The notes below the pieces were generated by a model that worked only from the letters and a program-made list of their open reading frames with translations, made no database searches and had not been told where the DNA came from. Below are positions 7,135 through 14,723 of a stretch of DNA of 35,958 nt, piece by piece; within the stretch, counting starts at the first letter, position 1, and every line of letters starts with the position of its first letter. This DNA comes from a virus: positions 1 through 35,958 of the IMG/VR virus record IMGVR_UViG_3300046170_000379; one strand, given 5' to 3'. Made by a program: the position numbers and the translations under genes.

Positions 7135-8091
7135 ATGGAGAAATGTATTTTAAAGTCTGTTGAGATATCTAAGAAGATTGATTTGGCGGTAGAGTATATG
7201 GTCAATCAACACAAATACAAGCCTTATCAAAAAGAGAATCTTTACAGAGAATTTTTTAGCGGGATAAATCTGTATGATGCCAATCAAGTAAAAAAACTCA
7301 GAGAAGAATTTTGTAGCCGGGGTTATGGAAGAATAGGTCGCAATTCTTCTGTTTATATCATTCTTGATGAAGATACAGGCTTTTATAAAATAGGTAAGGC
7401 AGACAATCCAATTAAAAGATTAAAATCAATTGCTAGTGATAGAGGGCGAACAACAAATTACCCAAAAGGACGGCAAAAAGAAAGGTTAAATTTAAAATTG
7501 ATGGCCGAGTTCAAAGGTTTAAATTGTTTTGATGAGTTCTTTTTTCATGTTTGTTTCCGAGAATTTAGGCTTAACTTGGGTAGAACTAAGAAATTAACTG
7601 AATGGTTCGACCTACCTGATGACCTAAAAACTGTAAAATATATGTCGAAATACGCTAAGTTCTTCGGGGCTAGTGTAACATTTCCAAGCGTCTCGAAAAA
7701 AAGATCTTCAGATTCAAAACAACCTTTATTAGATCTCCAATACTCTGAGGCTTCTAATACTCGCGAATACATAAATTATCAAAGAGATAACCATTTATCA
7801 TTTATAGACAATGGTAAGGCCATAAAAACAGGATCTGATGCTATATGGAACGAATATGTTTCTATATTACCTCAAGATGATTGCGGTTTCATATTTATTG
7901 GTGGGCCTTATCATGGAAAGAGTTGGGTTGAGGCGTGTAAAGAGCCAAGATGTAGCGAATATATAAAATTTATCACTACACATACTCTTGTGACAAAGAG
8001 GAAGCATAAGGAAAACCCACTCCGCGAACAATTTCCCTCTCCAAAAAACGATTTTAAACTTTTTAAAAGCCTTACTAAAGAAAAAAGATGA
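7135..8091 (+). CDS. GIY-YIG (T5orf172/MUG113-like) endonuclease
   Basis: 318 aa. Residues about 72-155 match the T5orf172 branch of the GIY-YIG nuclease fold: SVYIILDEDTGFYKIGKADN, with Arg95 in NPIKRL, then the Glu of CFDEFFFHVCF and the closing EWFDLP. Such proteins cut DNA and are often free-standing, homing-like enzymes in phages; some may act in host DNA breakdown. The N- and C-terminal parts are unassigned and may bind DNA. A TATCAT box 6 nt before the ATG suggests its own promoter, though no clear -35 is visible. Confidence 0.75.
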   Translation: MEKCILKSVEISKKIDLAVEYMVNQHKYKPYQKENLYREFFSGINLYDANQVKKLREEFCSRGYGRIGRNSSVYIILDEDTGFYKIGKADNPIKRLKSIASDRGRTTNYPKGRQKERLNLKLMAEFKGLNCFDEFFFHVCFREFRLNLGRTKKLTEWFDLPDDLKTVKYMSKYAKFFGASVTFPSVSKKRSSDSKQPLLDLQYSEASNTREYINYQRDNHLSFIDNGKAIKTGSDAIWNEYVSILPQDDCGFIFIGGPYHGKSWVEACKEPRCSEYIKFITTHTLVTKRKHKENPLREQFPSPKNDFKLFKSLTKEKR

Positions 8092-8165
8092 ATATACAAG
8101 AGATATTAATCTTGACACTGGTGTCTGTGGAGTTATTAATACTGGTGTTACTTTATAGAAGATAA
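8088..8165 (+). CDS. Very small membrane protein, 25 aa
   Basis: ATGA overlap with the GIY-YIG stop. The peptide MNIQEILILTLVSVELLILV is one hydrophobic helix ending in LLYRR, with correct positive-inside charge. Size alone makes this less certain, but the overlap and clean membrane signature support it. Confidence 0.45.
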   Translation: MNIQEILILTLVSVELLILVLLYRR

Positions 8166-8180
8166 AAAAGCTAAGATTTT

Positions 8181-8363
8181 ATGAAACAAGATAGCAATAA
8201 AAATAAATTTGATGTGAACCTCGATCCAGAGCAAACAAAGAGGTTAAAAGAAATTTTCGGACTGAATAAAAAGCAGCCCTTTGGGGACTTCATGGTTGAC
8301 AATTCAAAAAAAGGGAAGTTTTACGATAAAATCAAGAAGGAGCAAGCTAAAAAAAATAAGTAA
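8181..8363 (+). CDS. Hypothetical Lys-rich protein, 60 aa
   Basis: A small basic protein (MKQDSNKNKFDVNLDPEQTK...) with a helical centre (QTKRLKEIFGLNKKQPFGDF) and a Lys-rich tail. It could bind nucleic acid, but no family is recognised. Confidence 0.5.
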   Translation: MKQDSNKNKFDVNLDPEQTKRLKEIFGLNKKQPFGDFMVDNSKKGKFYDKIKKEQAKKNK

Positions 8364-8515
8364 GTTTGGTGGACTCGTCTCAAAAAGCCCAGATCGACTG
8401 CGATATTTCCAAATATAGGATATAATTTTTAATCTTTGCAAAATTTTTAAATTTTTATTAAAAAAACTAATCAATTTCTGCGATCAATAAAAAAACATTT
8501 TAAAATAATTAACCA
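8364..8515. other. AT-rich intergenic region
   Basis: About 150 bp with no gene. It holds one AGCCCAGATCG motif like those clustered near 11.86-11.99 kb and long A/T tracts before the 8516 gene. A TTGCAA-17-TAAAAA pair is present but weak. TTTCTGCGATC just upstream of the start resembles ATTTCTGC motifs at 11.74 and 16.40 kb. Confidence 0.4.
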
Positions 8516-8977
8516 ATGAAAATAAAACTTGAGCCAGATGAAATCACAGTTTGCCAAATGCTTGGTCGGATGCGCTCGTTAATCGCAAGGAACTCAGGGG
8601 TTAAGGACGCTAAGATAGGCAAGCAGGATGGGGCTGAAGCTGATGTCTTTGGGGTGATGGCTGAATACGCATTCTCAAAAAGATTTAATACTTTTCCTGA
8701 CTTAGGTTTGACTCCTCGCAGTGGAAGCGCTGATGGCTTACTCAATGGTAAGCGTTACGATATAAAATCGACTACATATAAAACCGGGAGATTACTTTCA
8801 ACAATGAAGGTTAATCCAGACGTAGATATATATGTGCTGGGTATTATAGATAATAATCAAATAGATTTTGTTGGTTGGGCTTCTAAAGAGGACTTAATCA
8901 AAGAAGAGAATGTTGTTAATTTAGGACATGGAAAAGGGTATGCTCTCACTCAGGATAAATTAAATACTTTTAAGTGA
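8516..8977 (+). CDS. PD-(D/E)XK-type nuclease-like protein
   Basis: 153 aa. The order Glu50 (GVMAEYAF), Asp73 (SADGLLNGKR), then Asp82-Ile-Lys84 (YDIKSTT) matches the active site of PD-(D/E)XK nucleases, with the usual helix before and strands around the catalytic residues. Family members in phages act in recombination, repair or host DNA degradation. The substrate is not evident. It is 3 nt upstream of a membrane protein gene. Confidence 0.7.
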   Translation: MKIKLEPDEITVCQMLGRMRSLIARNSGVKDAKIGKQDGAEADVFGVMAEYAFSKRFNTFPDLGLTPRSGSADGLLNGKRYDIKSTTYKTGRLLSTMKVNPDVDIYVLGIIDNNQIDFVGWASKEDLIKEENVVNLGHGKGYALTQDKLNTFK

Positions 8978-8980
8978 TAT

Positions 8981-9238
8981 ATGAAGGGTTTCTTCGAAGA
9001 ATTATTTATTTTTGTTGGTTCTATCGTGGTTGGGATTCCATTAGGCTTGATTGTCGGTTTAATTTGTTGGTTTAGATTCCCTTTCCAAGTATATGTAGAA
9101 GCTAGATCTAAGTTGGCAATTAAAAGAATCCAGAGAGCGCAAGACTTTATAGAACAATATAAAAAGGACAACTCCAATGAAGGAATGTGGGAAAGACATA
9201 TACAAAGAATAAAAGAGAAAGAATCTTATGACAACTGA
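8981..9238 (+). CDS. Single-pass membrane protein, 85 aa
   Basis: A long hydrophobic stretch (about residues 8-32, LFIFVGSIVVGIPLGLIVGL) is followed by a charged, probably coiled helix rich in Lys, Arg, Glu and Gln. No family is recognised. It overlaps the next gene by 11 nt. Confidence 0.6.
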   Translation: MKGFFEELFIFVGSIVVGIPLGLIVGLICWFRFPFQVYVEARSKLAIKRIQRAQDFIEQYKKDNSNEGMWERHIQRIKEKESYDN

Positions 9239-9557
9239 AGAACTACTGAATATGCATAAAGAGACCTGTGAGACTTGCAGGGATATTATGAGGCAAAAAA
9301 ACAATGATTACACTGGGGGAAAGACTTCTAAAGATCCCTTTGCTAATTTCAATGCTGCATCTGTCCTTGGGATTGATCCAGTGCAAGGGTTACTACTTAG
9401 GGTTATTGATAAAATCCAAAGGATTAGGTCTTTCACTAATGACAAGGAGCTGAAGGTCGCAAATGAAAGTGTTGAAGATGCTTGCGATGATATCGTAAAT
9501 TACGCGATATTAGCTAAAGCCATGTTGAAAGAAAAGCGTGATGGTAATTTAAATTAA
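9228..9557 (+). CDS. Nmad1/DUF1599-like, MazG-like all-alpha protein
   Basis: 109 aa. Motifs ETCRDIMRQKNNDYTGG, FANFNAASVLGI, GLLLRVIDKIQRIRSF and ESVEDACDDIVNYAILAKAM match the all-alpha family annotated as DUF1599 or 'nucleotide modification associated domain 1', which resembles MazG/dUTPase-type nucleotide pyrophosphatases. The conserved Asp/Glu residues probably bind magnesium. By family knowledge it may act on nucleotides during phage DNA synthesis or modification; the substrate is unknown. Confidence 0.7.
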   Translation: MTTEELLNMHKETCETCRDIMRQKNNDYTGGKTSKDPFANFNAASVLGIDPVQGLLLRVIDKIQRIRSFTNDKELKVANESVEDACDDIVNYAILAKAMLKEKRDGNLN

Positions 9558-9581
9558 AATTTAATCAAAAAAAGCCTTGCT

Positions 9582-9797
9582 ATGGGGTGTTCGATGATTC
9601 ATAATGACCTCGTTATGGAATTCGAACATCCCATTTTTAATACCCCGGAAGAGTATGAAGAGTATCATCAGATCATGGCTGAGTTAGCGGAGGAGGCTGA
9701 GAAGAATGCCCCTGATCCCCGCCCTCAAGATCTTGGTCTGAATAATAATTCATATTTTAATCAAAAAAAAATTGACTCCCAGAGAACAAAAGCTTAA
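9582..9797 (+). CDS. Hypothetical acidic protein, 71 aa
   Basis: An acidic helical protein (NTPEEYEEYHQIMAELAEEA). A second ATG six codons in (MIHNDLVM) may be the true start. It ends 13 nt before the AT-hook gene. No family is recognised. Confidence 0.5.
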   Translation: MGCSMIHNDLVMEFEHPIFNTPEEYEEYHQIMAELAEEAEKNAPDPRPQDLGLNNNSYFNQKKIDSQRTKA

Positions 9798-9810
9798 CTT
9801 AAATCCAGTC

Positions 9811-10047
9811 ATGAATAATACAACAAAACGAGGTCGTGGTCGCCCCAAAGGTTCAACTAGTTTCATCAAAGTGAAGCTCTCTGATCTTAACGCTAATCTT
9901 GGCCCTAACGCTAAGGTGGCCGTAAGTAAGAAGTGGATAGAGGATATTGGTGTTGAGATCCAAGAATCATCTACTCCATCCTTGACTATTTCTTCAGTCA
10001 CTGACGAGCCTGAAGCTACAGAAACTATCCAATTCCAAATCCACTAA
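9811..10047 (+). CDS. AT-hook DNA-binding protein
   Basis: From the ATG at 9811 the product is 78 aa. An AT-hook core, RGRGRPKG, lies at about residues 8-15, followed by KVKLSDLNANLGPNAKVAVSKKW. AT-hooks bind the minor groove of AT-rich DNA. A TTG at 9772 in the same frame was rejected because it lies inside the upstream gene and adds an unconvincing N-terminus. The gene is 3 nt upstream of the RuvB-like ATPase, suggesting a joint role in DNA handling. Confidence 0.65.
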   Translation: MNNTTKRGRGRPKGSTSFIKVKLSDLNANLGPNAKVAVSKKWIEDIGVEIQESSTPSLTISSVTDEPEATETIQFQIH

Positions 10048-10050
10048 GCT

Positions 10051-10953
10051 ATGTTTGAAAAACTTGTAGGTCAGAGTGAAGTCAAGGGTCGCCTTGGTTT
10101 TTACGCAAAAGCTCATAAGGCTGGCTCTATCATTCCACCGATTATGCTCAATGGAGCTAAAGGTTTAGGTAAGACTGAGTTCGCTAAAGATTTTGCTAGG
10201 GGAATCAAAAGAAAACTTCTTGAGATTAATTGCGGGACAATCCGTAACTCTCAACAGTTTTTTGAGCAGGTCTTCATGCCAGCTATCGCTGGCGAGGAGA
10301 TCACTGTCCTCTTCGATGAGTGTCATGCTCTCCCCAAGGATCTGGTTGAAGTATTCTTGACGGTATTCAATACCGAAGGGGCTAAGAGTAAGCAGGTTTC
10401 GATTGGAGAAGGTTTCGCGACGTTCGAATTTCAAAAACAGAATTTCTTGTTTGCGACTACTGAACTCCACAAGATCTTCGATCCACTGAAGGATCGTATG
10501 ACTATTGTTGATTTTAAACCTTATGTTTCCAAGGAGCTTGCTCATATCATTCAGAAAAAGATTGATTGGATTCAATTCGACGGGTCTGTCCTCAGTCAGA
10601 TTGCTGACACTGTTCGGGGTAACGCTCGTAGCGCTATCAAAAGAGCTTTAGAAATCAAAGCATTCTGTGAAATCAATAACAACCCAAGGATTGACTCGAA
10701 AGCTTGGGCGAAAATGAAACAGCTTCTAGGTATCAAGCCGCATGGCCTAACCAACTTAGAGGTCCAGATCCTTGATGTCCTTAAGTCTAACGGCCCCAGC
10801 TCTCTCCAGATGCTGTCTGCTGTTACTGGGATGTCTCGCTCTGCCATCCAACTCGATGCAGAGAACAACCTCCTAAGAAGCGGATTCATGGAGATAGATG
10901 GTAAGCGTAAGATCACAGTCAAAGGTTCGAAAATACTGAAGGAGTTAGCATGA
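10051..10953 (+). CDS. RuvB-like AAA+ ATPase
   Basis: 300 aa. It has the RuvB layout: Walker A GAKGLGKT (residues 35-42), Walker B VLFDECH (86-92), sensor 1 FATTE, an arginine-finger-like LKDRM, a sensor 2 region GNARSAIKRA, and a C-terminal winged helix (about 228-300). RuvB drives Holliday-junction branch migration; in phages such proteins may replace host RuvB or act as clamp-loader-like factors. No RuvA or RuvC is visible here. It starts 3 nt after the AT-hook gene. Confidence 0.8.
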   Translation: MFEKLVGQSEVKGRLGFYAKAHKAGSIIPPIMLNGAKGLGKTEFAKDFARGIKRKLLEINCGTIRNSQQFFEQVFMPAIAGEEITVLFDECHALPKDLVEVFLTVFNTEGAKSKQVSIGEGFATFEFQKQNFLFATTELHKIFDPLKDRMTIVDFKPYVSKELAHIIQKKIDWIQFDGSVLSQIADTVRGNARSAIKRALEIKAFCEINNNPRIDSKAWAKMKQLLGIKPHGLTNLEVQILDVLKSNGPSSLQMLSAVTGMSRSAIQLDAENNLLRSGFMEIDGKRKITVKGSKILKELA

Positions 10954-11321
10954 GATATGTAATATCACAATGGGGAACTGGTCTATCAGTCGGAATAATT
11001 GGTGGACCAGAGGAGGTAGAAGAAGATAAGAACTTAGCTCATAATATATTTGGGGCTAGATCATATGATGATTTCTTTAATGGGCGCATCAATTTCAGTA
11101 GTATTTTTTATTTTTATAAATTCCTGCTCTATAAATACGCCCTCCCACATATGTTCCAACATAACTGCTCCCTTCGATCAGCTATAAAAGCAACCAAGCA
11201 CAAGGCTAAGGAATGCATTATAATCAAAGACAACTTCATGTTCAAGGTAAATAGATTACCAGCACCATATAGAATAGGATTATACAATGATGGGGATTTT
11301 GGATATGAATACGAGGATTGA
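10950..11321 (+). CDS. Hypothetical protein, 123 aa
   Basis: ATGA overlap with the RuvB-like gene. The N-terminus (MRYVISQWGTGLSVGIIGGP) looks like an alpha/beta start, and the middle is rich in Phe and Tyr. No family is recognised. It is the last forward gene before the long non-coding region. Confidence 0.55.
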   Translation: MRYVISQWGTGLSVGIIGGPEEVEEDKNLAHNIFGARSYDDFFNGRINFSSIFYFYKFLLYKYALPHMFQHNCSLRSAIKATKHKAKECIIIKDNFMFKVNRLPAPYRIGLYNDGDFGYEYED

Positions 11322-11662
11322 TATTTGGGGCTGTGATATATAATATTGTTTATTTGTAATTACAAAATCATTTTGTTTGTTACATATTGTGGTGCCGCAC
11401 ACTAGAACCACAACATATTGTATATTTATACGCCTATATACCTACTGCACATAGCACCTCCCATCGAAGCCTACCCCTTATACCTACAACATATACTATA
11501 ACTTATACATAACAATAATATAAGTAAGAATAAGAGAGGTAAACATAGAGAAAGTAAGGGTTAAAATATGGAATGTGGATTGGCCATATTAATTAATTAA
11601 AAATAATAAAAAACCCCCACACAATAGTTTTCCTTGATTTTAAAGGATTTGCGGCCTTTTTG
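11322..11662. other. Gene-free AT-rich stretch with short dyads
   Basis: No credible gene is present on either strand. Visible items are a perfect dyad ACAAAAT-C-ATTTTGT near 11361, a TTGTGGT...ACCACAA inverted repeat near 11385-11412, and repeated TACCTAC motifs near 11.45-11.49 kb. A CCATCGAAG motif occurs here and again at 11.70 kb inside the candidate RNA. It lies between convergent gene blocks, so it could hold terminators or regulatory sites, but none is clear. Confidence 0.5.
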
Positions 11663-11810
11663 TTTAACGTGGCTGCTACAGTGAGGTTGGTCTTTTCACT
11701 CCATCGAAGTAAAGCCAAGCAAAAAAAATTATAAAAAAAGTCAATTTCTGCACGGGGGTAAATACGAAAAGTTTTTAAAACTATTACCTCGCTGCACCGG
11801 CCACGTTAAA
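11663..11810 (+). ncRNA. Candidate structured RNA with a long closing stem
   Basis: TTTAACGTGGC (11663-11673) is exactly complementary to GCCACGTTAAA (11800-11810). Nested inside, CAGTGAGGT (11679-11687) pairs with ACCTCGCTG (11786-11794) with one G-U pair. A further hairpin inside uses TGG-t-CTTT (11688-11695) and AAAGCCA (11711-11717), and a small AGTTTT/AAAACT hairpin is near 11770-11782. The G-U pairs exist only if the plus strand is transcribed; on the minus strand they would be A-C mismatches. There is no ORF across it. The class is not recognised and no clear promoter was found. Confidence 0.5.
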
Positions 11811-11854
11811 AAACAATAAAAAAAGTGCAGGTTGGGCGGCATTTCGCAAATAAG

Positions 11855-12010
11855 AGATCGCCCCAGATCGAAAGAAATAACGTAAATAATGCAGCGCCCC
11901 AGATCGCACAAAACATTTTAAATAATTGGCGCGAACGTGGCTGGTCCAGATCAACGCAGATCGCCCAAATAAAACTAAATAAACCCAGATCAAAATCAAC
12001 CCCCCAAATA
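11855..12010. repeat. AGATC repeat cluster, candidate replication origin
   Basis: AGATCG or AGATCA occurs at 11855, 11865, 11901, 11948, 11958 and 11986, giving six GATC sites in about 137 bp. Several sit in a longer CCCCAGATCG unit and are flanked by AAATAA-type tracts. On the reverse strand GATCTCTTATTTG resembles the oriC 13-mer consensus GATCTnTTnTTTT. Spacing between units is irregular. The cluster lies at the junction of convergent transcription. An origin role is an inference from this pattern only; no initiator gene is beside it. Confidence 0.4.
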
Positions 12011-12075
12011 AAGGGGCGTTTCACGATACCAGCCAGCGTTTCGAAGTCAAATCAATCTAGAATATAAAAATCGTC

Positions 12076-12152
12076 GTAAGTGACTGATTGATAGTGAGTT
12101 ACGGGGGAGCTGCCGCCCGTGGGCCGTAACTCGCTGATAGTCAACGAGTTAC
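12076..12152. repeat. 77-bp double-palindrome element, copy 1
   Basis: Two 27-bp imperfect palindromes (ends GTAAGT/GTAACT and GAGTTAC) flank a 23-bp GC-rich core. It lies 7 nt past the stop of the last gene (12160) of the reverse operon. T-rich runs flank both sides, as expected for a bidirectional terminator. Copies 2-5 have the same length and layout. Confidence 0.85.
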
Positions 12153-12159
12153 GAGGTTT

Positions 12160-12336
12160 TTATTTAATGTATTCTTTTACAGAGAGGCAGTTAAACTCCA
12201 TTGCCCTTTGATCGGTAGGATCTCCAGCCTCCCCAACCTCAACCAAGTCGATAGCCGCAGCCTCCGAAGAGGCTTCAACTTCAAACTGCAAGCGGTTCAC
12301 TTCCTCCATTATAACCAAGTAGTTTTTAATCTTCAT
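12160..12336 (-). CDS. Hypothetical protein, 58 aa
   Basis: The start at 12336 (MKIKNYLVIMEEVNRLQFEV) is preferred over an ATG five codons upstream because it gives the same MKIK opening as the neighbouring gene and a shorter overlap (11 nt). The protein has an alternating strand-helix pattern with many Glu and Ala. It may be a paralogue of the 12326-12472 protein, which also begins MKIK. Last gene of the operon. Confidence 0.55.
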   Translation of the reverse strand: MKIKNYLVIMEEVNRLQFEVEASSEAAAIDLVEVGEAGDPTDQRAMEFNCLSVKEYIK

Positions 12337-12472
12337 TTGGTAATGGTTCAAAGTTAAAAGTTGTTACATCCTTGTACTTGGCGATTTCATTACAGTACTC
12401 TATCATGACATCGTAAGCCTGTTCCAGATCTTCGACTTCAATGACGTCTTCAAACGTAACTTTAATTTTCAT
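12326..12472 (-). CDS. Hypothetical acidic protein, 48 aa
   Basis: A short ORF beginning MKIKVTFEDVIEVEDLEQAY and ending in an acidic tail. It overlaps both neighbours by 11 nt, a pattern that supports translation. No family is recognised. Confidence 0.55.
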   Translation of the reverse strand: MKIKVTFEDVIEVEDLEQAYDVMIEYCNEIAKYKDVTTFNFEPLPNED

Positions 12473-12752
12473 CTGCTAATGGCTCCTTTCCATAGTCGAG
12501 GTAATGCATATGCTGCCTAGCATATTGGTAAACCTTGTTCATGGCTTCCTTGATCTCTTCTCTTTCTAAGTTAGCCTCTGACCAGACTAACTCTCCAAGA
12601 GGGTAGTAATCCCTTTGATGGAAGTCTGTATCATAAAGGAGTTTAATCTGCGCTTGGCTTACAGCGTCAAACAAATCATTGTATTGTCTGCGTAACCTGT
12701 CCTCTCCCGATCCATTCATGTGGATCACGGGCATTGTATATTTTTCAATCAT
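12462..12752 (-). CDS. Hypothetical protein, 96 aa
   Basis: A soluble helical protein with SGEDRLRRQYNDLFDAVSQA and many Tyr, Glu and His residues; no family assigned. It begins 3 nt after the stop of the 12756 gene and overlaps the next by 11 nt. Confidence 0.6.
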   Translation of the reverse strand: MIEKYTMPVIHMNGSGEDRLRRQYNDLFDAVSQAQIKLLYDTDFHQRDYYPLGELVWSEANLEREEIKEAMNKVYQYARQHMHYLDYGKEPLADEN

Positions 12753-12755
12753 AAT

Positions 12756-13076
12756 TTAAAGGTTGTTATATCTTGAACTTAGATCAGGCTTAACTTGCTT
12801 ATTCCAGATTTTATACATCTTGTGAAATGGGGTTCCTTTACGCCCAGAATAAGGGAAGTATAAAGTGAACTCCTCCATCATAGTATCAAACGAAGATTCA
12901 AACGCGACTTGCTCAGGATTAGCATCCCCCTTTAATCCATCAATAAAACTTGTAGCTTCGTCAAGTGTTATCAATTTAGTTCCATCGCCATTATATATGT
13001 TTCCTAGGTCATTGGTCTCAATGTAGGAGTGGAGGAGGGCCTCAAGTAGTTTCTTTGTGCTTACTTCTTTTTTCAT
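12756..13076 (-). CDS. Hypothetical protein, 106 aa
   Basis: A charged soluble protein with a helical N-terminus (MKKEVSTKKLLEALLHSYIE) and an aromatic C-terminal half ending KQVKPDLSSRYNNL. No family is recognised. Intergenic gaps of 3 nt on both sides place it within the operon. Confidence 0.6.
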   Translation of the reverse strand: MKKEVSTKKLLEALLHSYIETNDLGNIYNGDGTKLITLDEATSFIDGLKGDANPEQVAFESSFDTMMEEFTLYFPYSGRKGTPFHKMYKIWNKQVKPDLSSRYNNL

Positions 13077-13079
13077 AAT

Positions 13080-13262
13080 TTAAATTCTTTCTGTTACTTG
13101 TTCAATGACCAAGACAAAGCCTAGCTCTTTAAGAGCTTCAACGTCGTAGTCGGTTAAAGTTTTTCTTCCTGTTAGTTTCTTGATGGAATTCCTGACAGAT
13201 TCTTTTTTTACATAAGTTAGGGTATTACCGTAAACTTCTTTTCTTTCTACTTCTATTGTCAT
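13080..13262 (-). CDS. Hypothetical protein, 60 aa
   Basis: A small basic protein: a short beta-like N-terminus, then a helix-turn-helix-like segment (SVRNSIKKLTGRKTLTDYDV) and a C-terminal strand. It could bind DNA, but no family is recognised. It lies 2 nt after the upstream stop. Confidence 0.55.
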   Translation of the reverse strand: MTIEVERKEVYGNTLTYVKKESVRNSIKKLTGRKTLTDYDVEALKELGFVLVIEQVTERI

Positions 13263-13264
13263 AT

Positions 13265-13504
13265 CTATTTTCTGTAGTTAGGATGCCAAGTTGGGAATTC
13301 TACTTTTGGGGCCAATTCTGTATACCCTAGCTCTGTGAAATGTTCATGTAACTCAATCGCTCCATGCAAGCTCACTTCAAAAAAAACTTTTTTCTTTTCG
13401 TCAGTATATTCAAAGCAACAATCTGCTCTCCCCGTCTCACACTTAGTTGCTCTAAATGTTTTAGGGAATACTCCTGTCAATTTAATTGTTTTTGGTTCGT
13501 TCAT
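13265..13504 (-). CDS. Hypothetical protein, 79 aa
   Basis: A beta-rich small protein with two nearby cysteine sites (ATKCETGRADCCFEY). It overlaps the upstream gene by 23 nt. No family is recognised; metal binding by the cysteines is possible but unsupported. Confidence 0.55.
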   Translation of the reverse strand: MNEPKTIKLTGVFPKTFRATKCETGRADCCFEYTDEKKKVFFEVSLHGAIELHEHFTELGYTELAPKVEFPTWHPNYRK

Positions 13505-13751
13505 CTCTCGCTTGTTGTATTTTTTTCTTTCTGTCTATTCTGTCATGATACCATGCAGTGCCATATCTAATGTTTCTTGATTTAAAGAATCCGTCGCAAG
13601 CTTGGCTTACAGTACGAGTAATGTTTGCGGGGAATACGTCGTACATCCCAAAGTTTCCTTGAGAGGATTGCTTTATTATATCTTTATCCTCGACAGCTTT
13701 TAGCAAGCCGTCGTCTTTGAGGGCTTCATAGTCCCTATTTCTCATTTCCAT
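13482..13751 (-). CDS. Hypothetical basic protein, 89 aa
   Basis: A helical, Arg/Lys-rich protein (MEMRNRDYEALKDDGLLKAV; tail RIDRKKKIQQARDERTKNN). The tail could bind nucleic acid. It begins just after the stop of the 30-aa membrane protein. No family is recognised. Confidence 0.55.
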   Translation of the reverse strand: MEMRNRDYEALKDDGLLKAVEDKDIIKQSSQGNFGMYDVFPANITRTVSQACDGFFKSRNIRYGTAWYHDRIDRKKKIQQARDERTKNN

Positions 13752-13752
13752 T

Positions 13753-13845
13753 TTAGTTTCTTTTTCTAATTAGTAAAATTAACGATGCGATAACTGTGGC
13801 CCAAAATCCAAGCCCCAACGAGATAAGAGATTGAATCAGTTGCAT
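13753..13845 (-). CDS. Small membrane protein, 30 aa
   Basis: ATG at 13845 lies inside the end of the GP88-family gene (10-nt overlap). The peptide MQLIQSLISLGLGFWATVIA continues as a hydrophobic helix and ends LIRKRN, a good positive-inside membrane peptide. Its stop lies 2 nt before the next ATG. Confidence 0.5.
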   Translation of the reverse strand: MQLIQSLISLGLGFWATVIASLILLIRKRN

Positions 13846-14546
13846 TTTGGCTCAACAACAAAACCTGTTTCGTCTTTTTTAGCAAGACCTTTCTCAACCA
13901 ATCCGACAATCACACCCTTAGGATCTTTAAAGCGCAGATCATTTTCATCTCCATCTACAACGGGATAGCCTAGGTAAGTTTTAGGAAGTGAACCACGGAA
14001 GACGACGGCGACGTTGCCCCCTAACTCAAGGATTGTTTTCATTTTGTTATCACTAGTCTCCTCACTGCGAGAAAAGGTAAGATGGTAGTTGTCAGGCATT
14101 TTGCCATCAAGCCAAGCCCTCATTCTATAAAACCCTTTAGTGTAATCGTAGAAATTCACATTTGGGAATTCTTCAATCACATTTGTTTTACTACCCTTAC
14201 GGACATTCTCCCAAGGGATATCGCTTGTAAGATTAAGTCGGAAGCATGGAATCATTTGCTTTTTAGCTGCGCTAATGATCGCCTTGCCGATTTCAATTCT
14301 AAGGTCCGACATAAAACCGAAGTTATCCTTAAAGAATCTTTTAGTTTTATTTATTCTAGAGGTTTGCACGTTGCTCATGCAACCACGACCCGCAGTATCT
14401 AAACAAGCGGCACGACAACCTGCGCTTGCCCATTGGCAGACATTGAATCCTGATTTATTAGCGGGGGAAAGATGGAGACCGAAAGTGCGATATCCTAGAA
14501 CCTCTCCCTTGAGAGTTTTGGCATTGCCTTGATTAAGTAGTTTCAT
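13836..14546 (-). CDS. GP88-family phage protein
   Basis: 236 aa. The segment GLHLSPANKSGFNVCQWASA followed by GCRAACLDTAGRG matches the Cys-rich start of the GP88 family (named from a mycobacteriophage gene product), widespread in phages and without a proven function. The Cys cluster (three Cys within about 11 residues) may bind metal or an iron-sulfur centre. First gene of a long reverse operon running down to 12160; its promoter is at 14556-14583. Confidence 0.7.
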   Translation of the reverse strand: MKLLNQGNAKTLKGEVLGYRTFGLHLSPANKSGFNVCQWASAGCRAACLDTAGRGCMSNVQTSRINKTKRFFKDNFGFMSDLRIEIGKAIISAAKKQMIPCFRLNLTSDIPWENVRKGSKTNVIEEFPNVNFYDYTKGFYRMRAWLDGKMPDNYHLTFSRSEETSDNKMKTILELGGNVAVVFRGSLPKTYLGYPVVDGDENDLRFKDPKGVIVGLVEKGLAKKDETGFVVEPKCN

Positions 14547-14555
14547 AGCGAAGGT

Positions 14556-14583
14556 ATTTTGTCAGGTTTGGGTTTGGGCGCAA
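14556..14583 (-). promoter_or_regulatory. Sigma70-type promoter, GP88 operon
   Basis: Reverse strand TTGCGC, 16-nt spacer, CAAAAT, then 9 nt to the ATG at 14546. An A-tract region that could act as an UP element lies upstream, then a TGTCAAG box and repeat copy 2. Confidence 0.55.
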
Positions 14584-14644
14584 GTGATTTTTTAATCTTT
14601 TTTAATTATTTTTTATTGCTTTAGGCTTGACACGTAAAACCGCT

Positions 14645-14721
14645 GTAAGTCGTTGATTGATAGGGAGTTACGGGCCGGGGCCGGGACGTGGGCCGTAAGT
14701 CATTGATAGACAACGAGTTAC
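14645..14721. repeat. 77-bp double-palindrome element, copy 2
   Basis: Same 27-23-27 layout as copy 1, with the GC core GGGCCGGGGCCGGGACGTGG. It lies between the terminator of the DUF932 unit and the promoter of the GP88 operon. Arms are less perfect than in copy 5. Confidence 0.85.
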
Positions 14722-14723
14722 AA

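Noticed and set aside
11784-12067. ORFs across the AGATC repeat cluster (forward GTG start and two reverse frames)
   Set aside because: The translations only echo the DNA repeats (PQI or IWG units), overlap each other, and have no homology or ribosome-binding support.
14645-14721. CRISPR or simple direct-repeat array interpretation of the 77-bp elements
   Set aside because: Copies are 0.4-2.6 kb apart, separated by genes, and are palindromic rather than repeat-spacer arrays.
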